Assembly: GCA_015039365.1 (NCBI GenBank)
Contig: WION01000030.1
Coordinates: 62,001-126,000 of the forward strand
Direction: 5' to 3'
From: Amanita rubescens
Lineage: Eukaryota > Basidiomycota > Agaricomycetes > Agaricales > Amanitaceae
Length of the DNA: 64,000 bases
How positions within the stretch are numbered: the stretch's first letter is position 1; each line of letters starts with the position of its first letter. The position numbers and the translations under genes were made by a program. Positions 1 through 12,428 of the stretch are shown piece after piece. The notes beneath the pieces were generated by a model. That model was not told where the DNA came from and did not search any database. It was given only the letters and a program-made list of their open reading frames with translations.

Positions 1-558
1 ACCTCTAGGTGCATTTCATTTGTTCTTGTTTGTTCTCGCTGAGCTCTATCATTAGCTCAATTTTCATCACTCAAGAGTAAACCTTTTCTGGTCTGATGCC
101 TCTCCCATGTGGTACGCCTGACATCACGTGACCATAGGCAGCCGTAAGGAACTTAATGGATGTCAATCATCCTTTCAAGAGGAGAAGTAGGGGAAGGGAG
201 AGGAGAACCACGGCGGTAACATCTTCGTAAGTCACTAACTCATTGATGTCTGCACCTCCTAATGCAAACAAACCCGTCTTCTTTGTCACTATAGTTCCCA
301 CTTCTGGATACTTTGGCACTAGAATTAGTGATCCTCAAACTAAGAGTATCACCACGACATCCTCAACGATCTATTTCACCCAAATCGTCACCATAAACTT
401 AATCATCTCATCTGTGCCCGCCTAATAGCAACAGTCGCTCCCACTGTTGCAGCAACCAATTACAACAATCTTGTTACTCATTTCCCTCCACAGAAGATTC
501 AATCAACATTGACAGTGTGGCACCTCAGTTCCATACAACTTTCAACCCATTGAACCCT
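1..558. other. Flank of the first hAT element, no gene recognised
   Basis: No convincing gene is seen. A 60-codon open frame at 243-425 has no recognisable domain and low-complexity S/T content. A GTAAGT donor-like sequence occurs near 226, but no matching exon structure could be built. The stretch is the original left flank of the hAT-like insertion that starts at 567. Confidence 0.5.
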
Positions 559-645
559 ATTGTAGTTAGTGTTTTAAAGTCCGGTCCAGTCCGGTCTTTA
601 TTGCCTTTTTAGGAAAGACCAAGACCGGACCGGTCCCAGGGTGTC

Positions 646-662
646 TTTTTTTTTTTTTTTTT
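646..662 (-). other. LINE 3' poly(A) tail (T17 on + strand)
   Basis: Seventeen T residues on the plus strand directly abut the left copy of the 14-bp target duplication. This is the A tail expected at the 3' end of a target-primed LINE insertion. About 160 bp of 3' untranslated sequence separates it from the ORF2 stop at 823. Confidence 0.9.
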
Positions 663-822
663 AATTATAAAGGTTTTCATTTGAGCAAGGCATAATTTAA
701 TACAGGTAGGCATTGTGACACAAGTCACATAATGGGATAATGCGTGTTTACGCGCATGTTAATGTGTTTAGTAGTATTTTTCTAAGGGGAAAAGAGAGAA
801 GCTGAATATAGAAAGAAGGAAG

Positions 823-3800
823 TCACGGTACGTCAAGAGGAAGATCAGTAAATGAGAAGATAGTAGGATTTTCTTTGATAATTTTAGCAAGGGATTCGTT
901 GTTTTTGGAATTGTTAGTCCATTCTCGTAAAGAAGGAAAAGAGAAGTGATACCTGCATCGTGTTAAGATGTGTTCACGTGTCTGGTAAGTCCCGGGTTGG
1001 CATGTTGGGCAATCTGTTGATTTATCCGGAAACATCCGTTGGTTGTGTTCTCCTGTTGGTGCGTGATTGGTCATGGCATACGTGAGCCTTGTCATTCTTT
1101 CTCTATTGTCATCTGCCATGTCAAAGAAGAATCTTTTCCTCTTTCCCGAAGACCCTAACATGGGTAGGTAACGCTTTCGGTTGTATTTAACCGTGAGCCA
1201 TTGTCTGCCTCTATAAGCCTGGGAGCTGGCCCTAATTCTCCATAGGTTGTTCATGCGTCGCCTTTGCTTGTCAGTGAAGTGTTGTTTTAAAATTTGAGGT
1301 CCAGTCTCTGCTGGGACAACTTGGGATGCAAGGGCATCCGCTTTTTCATTTCCCTCGATGCCAGAGTGCGATGGGCAATGTGCGAAGTGAAGGGATTGAA
1401 TGGTACCGTCTGCGAAAAGGTCTAGGAGCAAGAGGTTTATTCTGACAGATTCCATTTGATTGGAGTGTGTGTCCATGTTTAGCACACCCTGGATGACACT
1501 CTTGTTGTCAATGATGAGCCAGAGGTTAGGTTTGATCCGTTCTTTATTATTGCTTGCCCATGCGATTGCCATTCCTAACGCAACTATTTCCGCATCATAT
1601 GAGGATCCTGCTGGGCAGTCGGCTGCATCCATAATTTCAAACGTTCTATGATCAGATACGACAAAGGCGGCTCGTCCTCGCTTTTTGTCTTTCCAGTAAC
1701 CGCCGTCAGTGTAGATGACAGTGGCATTGTCATTGCTCTCCACCTCCCTGAGCCATTCTCGATACTCTCTCATCCATCCGCCGAACTCCTCGCTGTCCTT
1801 TTTTGGAGCGTCCATCCTCGTTCGCTCAATGTTTTCACCATATACATCCTCGACCCTGTGCCCTGGTCTATTGACAGGGTGGTACACATCAAATTGTTCC
1901 CTGATTTGTCCTTTGAATGTCCTGAGCCTAGTATTGGGGTTGTTGCTCAGGAGATGACGCAGACGCCATTTAGGTCTTATTCTTCTGGTTGACGGTTTAA
2001 CAAGGTCCGATGACCAGGTGACTTTAAGTAGGTGGTTGTCCGGGAGAGTGTGTATCCTAGCGGTGTAACCATAGATGCACAGGTTGCACCAGATGTCCAG
2101 GGGGGGAATATGGGCAATCATTTCTAAGGCGCCCGAAGGGGTGCCTCTAAAGGCGCCTGTTATCCACCTCAGGGCGAAGTTATGAACGCGTCTCATCTCC
2201 ATTAACTGTCTTTTAACTCCTCTACCATCCTCTGCGTACCAGAGCGCGAGACCGTAAGTGAGAACCGGGAGAGTGATTGCTTTGTATGCCAACCTGCGGT
2301 TCCTAGGACTTAATCCTCGACGCGAATTTCCTAACATTCCGCAGGCTCTAATAGTACTGAACGCTTTGTTAGTATAGTATTTGACGTGATGATGAAACTT
2401 GAGAAAAGGATCAAAGAAAAACCCTAAGTGTCTCCACACGCTGATCGGTTTGATCGTGAACTCCCTTCCTCCTACTTCGTAGACCAGATTGGGTTGTCGC
2501 TTGTGTTTGAATGTCCTTGGTCCCTTGCTGAGGTCGTACGCCGCAAAGTGCATAAGTTCTGTTTTGGATTGTTCAATTTGTATACCTATTTTTGCAAATA
2601 CGTCGGTTAGTTGTTCAATAGCTGTTTTCAAGGTTAGCACGTTATGATTCATTGTTTGGGACAATGTGCAAAGTGTGCCGTCGTCGACAAAGAAGAGACA
2701 GTTAGTGTTTAACTCAAGATTCCACTGGAAGTGGGATCTGAGGACGAGAGAGATATAGAGCGCGGAGAGAACTGGCGATAAGCAGTCTCCCTGAGGGGTG
2801 CCCAGATCCGCGTTGAAAATGTGGGAAGTCTGTTTTCCCCATTTGTAAGTGGTGGTCCTGTCTTTAAAGAAGGAGGCGATGAGATTAGTAATTTTGTGAC
2901 AAAAACCCTGTTTTGTTAGCAGTGTGACCATTATGTCATGATTGATTGAGGGGAAAAATTGTGCAATATCTACCGCCAAGACCAAAGTGAAAAGGCCTCT
3001 GTCTCTTGCTTCTGAGATCATGTCCATCAAAACCACTCCCACGTCCACTGTCGAGTGCTTTTGAATGCCTCCAAACTGACCAGGATGGAAGAGATTGTTC
3101 GCAATGCCATCAAACTGGAGCCTTTTGGCCAGCATTTTGGTCAAAAGCTTTCCCATTACCTTAAGGAGGGCTATGGGTCTATACGCTTTTGGGACTGAGT
3201 AATCGTCTTTCTTCGGTTTTGGGATAACGACCGAGACTGCTTCTTTGAAGCTTCTGGGCCAGTGGCCAGTGTTTAAGATGGCGTTGAAGATTTTGAGCAG
3301 GGCTGTATCGGCGCCGGGTGTTAGGAGAGCGAGTTTCAGGTGTCGCCAGGTGATATGATTGACGCCGGGGGCTGATTTGTTGCTTGTGGTTGAGAGTGCG
3401 TCCCAGAGCTCTTTTGTTGAGAGATCGGGTGACTCTCATGGTTCGGTGCAATGAAGACTATTGATATAGGACCAATCTATCGTGTCGGTGACACTGGCCT
3501 TGTTAAATTGTTGGTGGAGTGTCTCAAAGAGTTCAGTTTGGCTGGTGATCATGGAGCCGTTTGGTCGTTTTATTTGAGAGTAAGACGGTGGGGGACTCAG
3601 TCGTATCCACTTGAGAGCTTCCCATGGGCTGTTGGTTGCGGACATGGTTTTGAGCTTCTGCTCGAAGAAGACGTTTCTGGCTTTTCTCGTTGTGGCTCTA
3701 TATTCTTTGAGGTTTGGGCGGGTCCTTTCGTCTTCATAGATCTCTTTCACTATCTGGCATTCCTCTGTCCACCATCTCGTGGGGTTACCTCCCGTTTTTT

Positions 3801-4791
3801 TTCCCTTTTCGGCAATTTCTGAGCCAGGCCCCATGTATTTGGTTTTCCAACGTGTTGCACCCACTGTTTACGTCACTTTCTGACATGCCTTTGTTCAAGG
3901 AGCGTGCGTATTCTAAAATCACGGATGTAACGCCTATGATGAAAGCCTCTTCTTCATCTGAGTCTTCAACAATGTACTCTCCAGCGTTGTCGTTTCTGAA
4001 ATTGCCAAAGCTAAGTCCTAAGAGCGAGTGGTCAGATCTGCCTTGGGCTCTAGCTTCATTGGTGTGAATGAAGTGGTCAAAGTCCATGTAACCTCTTTTG
4101 AGGAAAATAAGATCAAGGACGAGGAGCGGCCGTCTGGGTGGTGCCATGTGGGGGCGCCATCGTCGTTTACTAGATTGAGGTCATTTTCAGTCATTTCCTC
4201 AAGGAGTTCATTGGCGATGCTGTCATTGAGTTTGTTTCTTTGCGGTTCCCATTCGACATGGTGTAGATTGAAATCGCCTTGTATGATGGCGGGCTCAAAG
4301 GCGGGGTCTCTAAGTTTGCATATGAGGTGGCGGACAGCTGAGTTTCCTGTTTGTGGTCGGTTGTAGACGTTGACCAGGGTATAGGAGGCGTTGTCGAGTG
4401 TTCTAGTGACATTGATGGCCAGGACATTCTCGTGGGGGATGACATGTGGGTCAAGGGAGATGGAGTAAGATGAGAGTATTCTCCGATTAACATATGTGGT
4501 GACTAGCGTGTTAGGGTAGGCGTCATGTTTTTGGACGCATTCCCATGCTTTGTGATGAACGGGGCCAATGACCGGGTCTCCCTGTTCATCGGTGGTGCTG
4601 ATGGTGTTTCTTATGTGACTGAAGTTTGCTTCCTGGATGAAAATAAAGTCAGTGCCTGCAGAGTGGGCCTCGAGTAGATCGTGAGTAGTTTTACGGCTTT
4701 TGTGTACATTTTGAAATAAAAATTTAAAGTCGGGAATACAGTTTAGTAATGTATGATCATAAATAGGCTGAGTGTTGGACATATTAATCAT
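823..4791 (-). pseudogene. LINE ORF2: endonuclease, reverse transcriptase, RNase H
   Basis: Domain order from the start at 4791: an APE-type endonuclease (FIQEANF, then GDFNLHHVEW, then RSDHSLL, about 4750-4020), a reverse transcriptase with GTPQGDCLSP and the catalytic FVDD box (about 2830-2680), an RNase H with TDGGYW and GNEKADALA (about 1710-1330), and a C-terminal CxxC...HxxxxC zinc motif (about 1020-950). The protein would nick DNA and copy its own RNA at the target site. Two compensating frameshifts near 4105 and 3860 and one in-frame TGA at 3436-3438 break it; the frame otherwise runs to 823. The first ATG overlaps the ORF1 stop as ATGA, suggesting coupled termination and reinitiation. 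Confidence 0.9.
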
Positions 4792-7265
4792 AGGGTAACG
4801 TTGAATTTATCTGAAGCAGGGGCCTTGCTTTTACCTTTGTTAGTTGTTGTTTCTGTGGTTTCTTTGTCCTCTATGTCATCAATCCTTGCAAAAATCTGTT
4901 CTTCCGTGTTACTATCTTGTATCATATCGTTGTCATCCTTTACAGGGAAGATGAAGGCTCTGCCTTTGGATGCTCTCAGCGCGTTGCCGCTCATGATTTG
5001 AAATCTGTCTTTGTTGAGTGTGGGTTTACCACTACCACTCACTTTGGCATTAATACGTATGGGCCTGAATTTTGACGTTGTGGTGGCAGCTGGTGCAAGG
5101 ATAGAGACCGTAGTGCCTTTGGAGTTCGGTTTGGCTCCAAGAAGACGATTGGCTTTGGACGTTTCCATCCTTTCTTTCTTAATTTTAAGATATAGCGCCT
5201 CTATGTCATTTCTACTGTATCGTATTCCCCAGAAAGGACAGTTCTCTGAATCCACAAAATGTGATCCATTGCAATTGGCGCACATTGGGGCACATACCAC
5301 TCCTTTGCCCTGCTTACACTTTTCACAGTTCAGCAACAACCGAAGCTTGTATTTGGAGGTGGAGCTCTGTGAGTCTCATGCCATTGGCCGTAGGTTTGGT
5401 GACAAGGTTCTTGCGCGTTTGGAGTTGATTCCAAGTTGGTTTGGGTGCACGTGCGTTGGCAGTGGTAGTGCCGCCGTTGATGCTTTGTCCTGCCTGATTC
5501 ATGCGTTTCATCAATTTGCTGACATCGTCTAGTGGTTTGACAGCTGCCACAGCGTAGGTTTGTTTCCTATTGCGCCAATCGGTCGGCTTCTCCTTTTGTT
5601 TGTCTGATTTTGGGGTAGCGTTGGTGGAGGTGATCGAGGTTGTGTTATCCAGTAACTTGGACGTGGCGATGAAGGCCTCGGCCGGCGATATGCCTGGGAC
5701 GCTCATGATTTGTGACATGGTATGAGTGAAGGTGTTGTTAACCTCAATGTTGTTTTGCGTGTGAGTGGGGCATGCAGCGATAGACCCTGACCTGTTTCTA
5801 AAGGACCCTCCACGTGTGGTTCCCGGTAGTGGGCGGCGTCCTCTTTGTGTTGCATCCTCATCTACCGTGTTGTGCGCAGGAGTTGCGAGCGGCGCCTTGG
5901 TGGGAGCTTCCTCCACCTTGGTGTCAATCTCCATGTTAGTGGGTTTGACAGCGGTGTTGGTCGTGGCGGCGGCAAGTTGGGTTTTAAGGCCATTTATCTG
6001 AGCGCAGAGGGCACAGATCTCATCTTCAGCATCATCTGTCATCTTTTTCCACTCAATCTTCATACCCTCTATCTCCATTCTGGCTTCATTTCGTCTTCCT
6101 GTGATATCTTCGATTCGGGTTTCGAAATGCCGGTTTTCAGCCCTAAGGGCACCTATTTCGTGGTTAGCCCCTTTAATTTCAATCTCTTTACCTCTTAATT
6201 GATTCTTGAGATTGGTCTCCCTGTCCTCGAGCGTGGTGAATCTGTTGTTAGCCTTTCTCAGTAGGTGATCGGAACCTGCCATGTTTTCCAAAATTCCGGC
6301 AACTGTGTCATTGCCAGCTTTGGTGGCAAGATCCGAAAGCTTGTACATGAATTGCATGAAGTCCATCTTGTCTCCTCGACCCTGCAAGATCCGAAGATGT
6401 TGAAAATCAAGTGTCCCAGAGTACGCCAATTTAGGAAGTCGGACGAGAAGTATTTGATGAAGTTGCTGACATTTTCAATATTGATCTCGCCCCTTTGGAG
6501 GAAGCGAAAGGGGTTAGTGTCGTCTAGTACAGCCTTGGTACCTTCGTGTATGAATCCCGGGATGGCGTTAGCGTTTGTTTCAAGACCTAGATCAAGGACA
6601 AATTGTTTGCCTCTTGCGAGTGTGACAGTGTCATCCTCTTCAGAGTCTGAGTCATCCATATCACTATCACTGTCATTATTCTCGTTGTCGGTACCCTTTC
6701 TGCTGCTGTTATTGCTGCAATAGGATAAGCGTGAAGTTGTTCTCGCGATTGGGTTGTGTTCCAAAAAGGGGTTGTCAACAGGGTCCCTGGGCCTGGACGG
6801 CAATGGGTTGTATTGAGATTCTGATTTGGTTTTATCTATGCGGCCAGTCCCGGGCGTTTTGGGTTCATTCCAGATATCAATTTCCTCCTCATGCTCAGGG
6901 AAGGTGGAGGGGATAGGGGTAGTGGCGGGTGTGAGGTTTCTGGATGGGGGGTCTGACAGTGCTCCACCACGAAGGCGACGAGCAGGTTGGTCATGGGGGT
7001 GGGTTTGTTCAGATCCCAAGGTTTGGAACTGGGCAGTGATTATGTTGGTGATACTTGGCATGATGGCGTTGATGAAGGTAGCCATAAAGTCAGGGTTACA
7101 AGGGTTGGTCGGAACCGTGGGAAAGGGGACGGTATCATGACCCCGGGGTTGGGGGGTGTTGACAGCGATGGGTATGTGACATGGTGCATGGGTGGAAGGA
7201 GGGACGGCCTGGGCAAAGACCTGTGGGAAATCCAGTGGTGTTGCCCTGTGCAACGTGGTAGACAC
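4788..7265 (-). pseudogene. LINE ORF1, gag-like RNA-binding protein
   Basis: Three overlapping frames join into one protein: 7265 to about 6430 (P/T-rich, then an acidic D/S/E stretch), about 6430 to 5330 (coiled-coil-like, rich in E, R, K and L), and 5339 to 4788 (Cys-rich knuckle region NCEKCKQGKG...CANC...CPFW). ORF1 proteins of LINEs bind the element RNA and form the ribonucleoprotein. Two frameshifts, near 6430 and 5340, interrupt it. The stop TGA at 4788-4790 overlaps the ATG of ORF2 by three bases. The N-terminal region has no recognised domain; the assignment rests on position and zinc-knuckle spacing. Confidence 0.8.
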
Positions 7266-7690
7266 GTTGGCATGTGCATGTGAGGAGGGCAGAGAGCATC
7301 TTTCCTCTGGGAGGGATGAACTGTTCCATCTGTAGGTATTATGGTTGAAGCAGGAAAAAAGGTGGCTGCTCGCCTAGTGGTTGGCGATGCAGAGTGGGAT
7401 CTTCGATGACCGGCAAGACCAAGGTGGTCTAGCAGGGGGGGTTCCCCTGGAAGCATGAGGCCAGAAAAAGGGAAGTGGATGGAAGAAAGGACAATAGAAA
7501 AGGTGGATGAGAAGAGGAAAAATGGGGGAAGAGAGTCTCAGAAAGCAATGGGAAGGCTCCTAGTGGGCTGGCAAGAGAGAATAGTAGCAGGGGATGTAAA
7601 ACGTGTTTGACTCAAATAGGAAGGTGGTGGTAAGGGATCAAGGAGCGATGGGTCCCAGGGTGTCCCTGATATCAAAAAGACTGGAACCGG

Positions 7691-8058
7691 TGTAACAGAT
7701 GGAATCCTGTTACAGTGTGCAGCATGCTCCGAAGCTTTCTGAAGATGTCCGCCATCGATCCTCCTTCAATCCGCTTTCCGTCCGCTTTCGATCTGCTTCG
7801 ATCCGCTCCACTCCGACACGCGGGAATTCATCGGAGTACGTCGGATGCGCGGGAATATGTCGGATTATGTCGGACCACAAGCGCATGGTAAGCGCATGGT
7901 AGTTACTATAAGTACATGTCACATGTAGTCGTATACATCAGCTACGAAAGAGAATCGGAGTTCCCTTCCCCTCAGATCAGCCTTAGCTTAAGTCTGTGCA
8001 CTATTGTGCATGGCACCTGCAGTGCTGGGTACAACCCAGAGCACATTGCAGTGTTTCA
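7691..8058 (+). repeat. 5' LTR of the non-coding element
   Basis: This 368-bp TG..CA repeat matches the copy at 9303-9670 with only a few differences, for example within the CGATCTGCTTCGATCCGC stretch. It contains inverted CGG-rich words (CATCGGAGTACGTCGGATG) in its first half. Confidence 0.85.
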
Positions 8059-9302
8059 ACTGGAGCCCACCTTCGGCGCGAACTCGCAGTCCTTGTGTCG
8101 CTCGTCCGCGAGCATGAACGTTCTTTCTACCCCTACCAAGGCCTACGTTTCACTCCGCCTTCCATCCGCCACCATCCGCCGCCATCTGCTCCTCACACTG
8201 CTCTAGAGTCCGCTCCGACACAGGCCGCCAATGCCATCCCCTCTTGCTGCCCAACTTGCTCGATCGCTCCGATTCTGCTCCACCTCCGCCGCTGTTCCAT
8301 TCATTATGCATGCGGTCACTCCTTTAGCCCATCCGACACCTATACATGACCCTCTGCTGCCTCCGACGCTGCGCCTCGTTTTTTGCAGCTCTGCCTCATG
8401 TATCTGCCCTTCTGCCGCATGTTGACCATGCCTCATGTTTCCCCACACCCGCCAACCCTTATCCGACATGCTGCAGTCCACCAAATGCTGTCCACACTGC
8501 TCCGACACCTGCCCCCTGGCCAGCATTGCTCCTCCTCCTCCTTCCGACGCCAACTGCAGCTCCGACGCTCCGATTTTTTTTCTTTTCTTCCCAGGAATAG
8601 GCATGTGGCGTCTGCCACATTGATGTTTTAGCTTATCTTGATTGTGATCACCTCAATTTGTCTTGCTCCGCTCCGATCGGCTCCGATCTGTCTCAATCCG
8701 ATCCGACGCACATTTCTAAGGCCCACAGCTCCGCCGCAGTTTCGGAACCCTTTACCAGCCATTGACAGAACCTTTGCCATCGACATTCTTTAATACCGTA
8801 TTGCGCCGACGGCGTCTCAGGAAACATCTTTATTAGCAGCCTCAATGCAAGGGGTCAGTGCTATTGATTGAATTACTGGGATGACTGCAATCGGGGGAGT
8901 TGCGCCCCTCCTCGCCTTGCTTTGGTATGCTTATACCGACGATTCCGCTTCCGACGATTCTGCTCTTTACTGCCTCCGACTTTCTACCTCTGTCAATGAT
9001 GTTCCACCTCCGCCCTCCGCCTACAGCTCCAACGCATCCGATTCCGCTGCAATTGCACTGCTTGCCTTACGCCCATATGCAAACAAGCCACAATCCATCA
9101 CTGAAACACCTGTCAACACCCCTTTCCTTGCTAAACGACCGCTGACATCAATTCCGCCATGCTGCCTTCGGAACCAACACCTATCATCATTGGATTGCAC
9201 TGCCACGATACTCCGCCATGCTCCGCCATCATTTCTGCCTTGTCAAGCATCTCCACCTCTGGCTGCACTGACTGGAAGTCAGTATTCAAACTGGTGAGCA
9301 GA

Positions 9303-9670
9303 TGTAACAGATGGAATCCTGTTACAGTGTGCAGCATGCTCCGAAGCTTTCTGAAGATGTCCGCCATCGATCCTCCTTCAATCCGCTTTCCGTCCGCTTT
9401 CGATCCGCTTTGATCCGCTCCGCTCCGACGCGCGGGAATTCGTCGGAGTACGTCGGATGCGCGGGAATATGTCGGATTATGTCGGACCACAAGCGCATGG
9501 TAAGCGCATGGTAGTTACTATAAGTACATGTCACATGTAGTCGTATACATCAGCTACGAAAGAGAATCGGAGTTCCCTTCCCCTCAGATCAGCCTTAGCT
9601 TAAGTCTGTGCACTATTGTGCATGGCACCTGCAGTGCTGGGTACAACCCAGAGCACATTGCAGTGTTTCA
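9303..9670 (+). repeat. 3' LTR of the non-coding element
   Basis: Same length and ends as the 5' copy at 7691-8058. The small divergence between them suggests a moderately recent insertion. Confidence 0.85.
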
Positions 9671-10683
9671 CCAGACCGCTTAAGACCGCTAGACTGGTCT
9701 AAATTCAGAAAAAAGACCAGTTAGGACCGGTCTGGACCAGGACCAGTCTTGGACCAGTCTTGGACCGGTCTAGACCAGTCCTTACATTGTTTTCCATGTC
9801 CCTATGGCTCCCATACAATTAATTGCAATGTTGAAATTGATGTAAAACTACAAAAGACAACATAAATATGATCAATATAATAGTATAAGCCATGCCATCA
9901 CATGTGAAACCCAGTGTTGCTAACCCTCACCCTCTCATATCCTATCACACCCAACTGCACTCCAGGTAAGTCAGGAGAGTGCCAAACATTGCCAAAGAGA
10001 TCACCAAAGAGATCACCAAAGAGATCACCAAAGAGAGAATGAAACCCATTGTTGCTGACCCTCACCCTCCCACTGATAAACTATACTCCATTGGACCAAC
10101 TGCACCCTCTCACACTCCCTCTCACACCCACCTGCACTCTAGGGAAGCCACATGAACCATTTTTGACAATACTAGGAGACTTCCAAACATAGCCAAAGAG
10201 AGTGCCAAAGAGAGTGCCAAAGAGAGTCCCAAGATCATACTACCTCAAATGTTAGCCATTTCCTATAGCTGATGGGTCAAAAAATAACTTGGATGTACTA
10301 GAACATAGTTGGATTAACCATGTTCAGAATTTCTTACTTGGAGTGTTGCAACAACAATATTCACAAATTATATATAGCTTCAAACAAAAGTTACCATTGT
10401 AAGCTCAGATCTCAACCGTTTTGGACGTTTGAGTGCTCAAAAAAAAGCTAAAATATGGTAGAATACAACTGTATTGGTCACCCTTTGCTATGAGCGGTCT
10501 AGACCGGTCTGGACCGGTCTTTTGTGGTTTTTTTGATTTTAAAAATTTAAAAAGACTGGAACCAGACTGCCCTTGGACCTGCCAAGACCTGAGACCACAG
10601 TCTGGTCCAAATCGGTCCTGGTCCGGTCCGGTTCCGGTCTTTTTCGGTCCTGCAGGACTGGAAATAGAAACACTAATTGTAGT

Positions 10684-11463
10684 CTCAGTCCCATTCATCC
10701 ATTTTTCGCCTGTCCTAACCCTAACCTTAGACAGTATGTCTTTGATTGCTCAACGCTAAAAAAACTAGTGATAGACTCCTTTACAACGAGATCATCCATA
10801 AACAGTGAAACTCTGGTTTTATGTCTAATTCATGGTATGCCAGTCACCAGTGATATTTACATTCAATAGTCATCACAATACATGTATCTGTTGCTGGCAC
10901 TGCCGTTCACGATAAACTACTTCTCCTCGACTTGAGGTTCCATTGGATGCTTTATCGATATCCATACAAGCCAACCTATCATGAGTCAAACAAATCTCTT
11001 CTTCCTCATAACCTATCTTTCGCTTGAGAGTATTTCCCAGATCTAGTAATTGTCCCGGTGTAGGTGATCTATACATTGTGGCAGTTGGAGCGATTGCTTC
11101 CTATTGTCAGACTTCATACTGAATTTCAGACTGGCAAGTTTATAGTGACTTATGAGTGAATACATTGAATCCAGAAGAGTTAAGCATTGGAGAACAGCAA
11201 TCATTTTGAAGGTTCCCCCTCTCATAGGGACCATCTCTGGTATCTTGCACATATTTATATTAGAAGAGCTAAGCAGACCATTTTGGACATCTAGTAGGCC
11301 TCGGTCTTGCCACACGAAGTGGTGGCCCACATTGTCAAGTATACCTGGTCAGAAGTGTGCCATAACACTCCCAACACACAACACACCCCTCCTTGAATCT
11401 GTAAATCATCCCAGAAATAAAATAACACTTGCCCATAACACCTGAGACAGCATGAACAACCCT
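10684..11463. other. Inter-element DNA, no gene recognised
   Basis: Short frames on both strands (10873-11076, 11043-11330) show no domain or coding bias. This is the sequence between the first hAT-like element and the nested solo LTR. Confidence 0.4.
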
Positions 11464-11481
11464 CCAGCTGTTAAGGCCAAG

Positions 11482-11961
11482 TAGTGTTTCCAGGTCTGGT
11501 CCAGTCCAGTCTTTTTGCCTTCTTTGGAAAGACCGGACCAGGACCAGTCTTTTTACTTTTGCAAAATCAGGCAACCAGACCAAAACCAGTCAGGACCAGT
11601 TGTAGACTGGTCTGATGTCGGTTCTGAATTGGTTGTCAGTGTCAGGCCAAGTGTCAATGACATCCATGTGATATTTTATGCATCCACCCATCCAACCCCT
11701 TCTATCCACCTAATAACCCTCACATTCACCTCACATCCACAAAAACAGGACCATGACCCATCATGAATGCACATGAGATTAGTCAAGACCAAGCTAAGAC
11801 CAGTAAAAGACTGGTTGGAACCAGTTCCAACTGGTCTAGGACTGGTCTCTTAAAAGACCAGTTGCAGTAAACTGGTCTTTTATATTTTGCAAAGCAAGAC
11901 CAGGACCACTGGTCCAGTTGCCGGTCTTTTCAAACAGTCACAACTGGACCTGGAAACACTA
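11482..11961. mobile_element. hAT-like MITE, 480 bp
   Basis: Perfect 15-bp terminal inverted repeats TAGTGTTTCCAGGTC / GACCTGGAAACACTA bound a 480-bp non-coding segment filled with GACCAG and GACTGG motifs. The flanks AGGCCAAG (left) and GGGCCCAAG (right) look like a diverged 8-bp target duplication with a 1-bp indel. It sits 13 bp inside a solo LTR. Confidence 0.85.
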
Positions 11962-12428
11962 GGGCCCAAGTGTTGTTGCAACTCACTACAAATGTTGTAG
12001 TAGTTGTCTAACTCTCTGATAGACTTAATACATGCTTTAGATGTTCACAAATGTGGTCTATAACAGTTGGTAGCAGTTATATCAAGTCTATATCCAAGTG
12101 TAGGTACTGTAGTGTTAAAAATGTGCCAAGTGTTGTTGCAACTGACTACAAATGCTGTAGTAGTTGTCTAGCCCTCAGACTCCTCTGATAGACTCAATAC
12201 TTTAGACGTTCACAAATGCGGTCTATAACAGTTGATAGCAGTTATATCAAGTCTATATCCAAGTGTAGGTACTGTAGTTCCCTACATGTAAGGAAACCTG
12301 GCCTGTTTGGTTCTATTTACTACCTATCCCATCAGGTGTGAGTTTAGGTGTCCACTATATTGTGTTTTGTCCACAGACACAACCACTACACCTATAAACT
12401 AACTTATTATACACAAAACAAAGAATAT

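Larger units (their letters stand above)
646..7650 (-). mobile_element. Full-length but decayed LINE (Tad1/Deceiver-like), 7.0 kb
   Basis: The element runs on the minus strand from a 5' end at 7650 to a 3' A tail at 646. A 14-bp direct repeat, GGTCCCAGGGTGTC, flanks it at 632-645 and 7651-7664, so both ends are preserved and the copy is not 5'-truncated. It codes for ORF1 (gag-like, zinc knuckles) and ORF2 (apurinic endonuclease, reverse transcriptase, RNase H, CCHC), the layout of the RNase H-bearing Tad1/I-type LINEs known in fungi. Several frameshifts and one nonsense codon show it is dead. It landed inside the hAT-like element. Confidence 0.9.
7691..9670 (+). mobile_element. Non-coding LTR retroelement (TRIM/LARD-like), 1980 bp
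   Basis: Two direct repeats of exactly 368 bp (7691-8058 and 9303-9670) begin TGTAACAG and end TTTCA, enclosing 1244 bp without any retroviral ORF. The internal start reads ACTGGAGCCCACC, a possible tRNA primer site. Flanking target copies are weak: CCGG at 7687-7690 against CCAG at 9671-9674. The internal part is rich in CTCCGAC and CCGCC words. It must rely on another element's proteins. It is nested in the hAT-like element. Confidence 0.8.
567..10675. mobile_element. Non-autonomous hAT-like element split by two nested retroelements
   Basis: The ends are TAGTGTTTT at 567 and AAACACTA ending at 10675. The 8-bp sequence ATTGTAGT is repeated exactly at 559-566 and 10676-10683, the duplication size of hAT transposons. 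Element sequence is kept only at 567-645, 7665-7690 and 9671-10675, about 1.1 kb; the rest is a LINE and an LTR element inserted later. The retained parts are packed with GACCGGTC-type motifs near both ends, which in hAT elements are candidate transposase-binding repeats. There is no transposase, so it must have been mobilised in trans. The hAT assignment rests on duplication length, end sequence and shared motifs. Confidence 0.85.

Noticed and set aside
243..425. 60-codon frame near the window start
   Set aside because: Low-complexity, no homology recognised, no splice or promoter context.
1460..1992. Plus-strand frames over the LINE
   Set aside because: Shadows of ORF2 on the opposite strand; no independent coding evidence.
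7686..9675. 5-bp target duplication for the 1980-bp LTR element
   Set aside because: ACCGG and CCAGA do not match; only a 4-bp near match (CCGG/CCAG) remains, so the duplication is unproven.
10766..10790. TAGTGATAG as left end of the hAT element with the transposase
   Set aside because: The neighbouring 8 bp do not match the bases after 17536 and the internal sequence does not mirror the right end.
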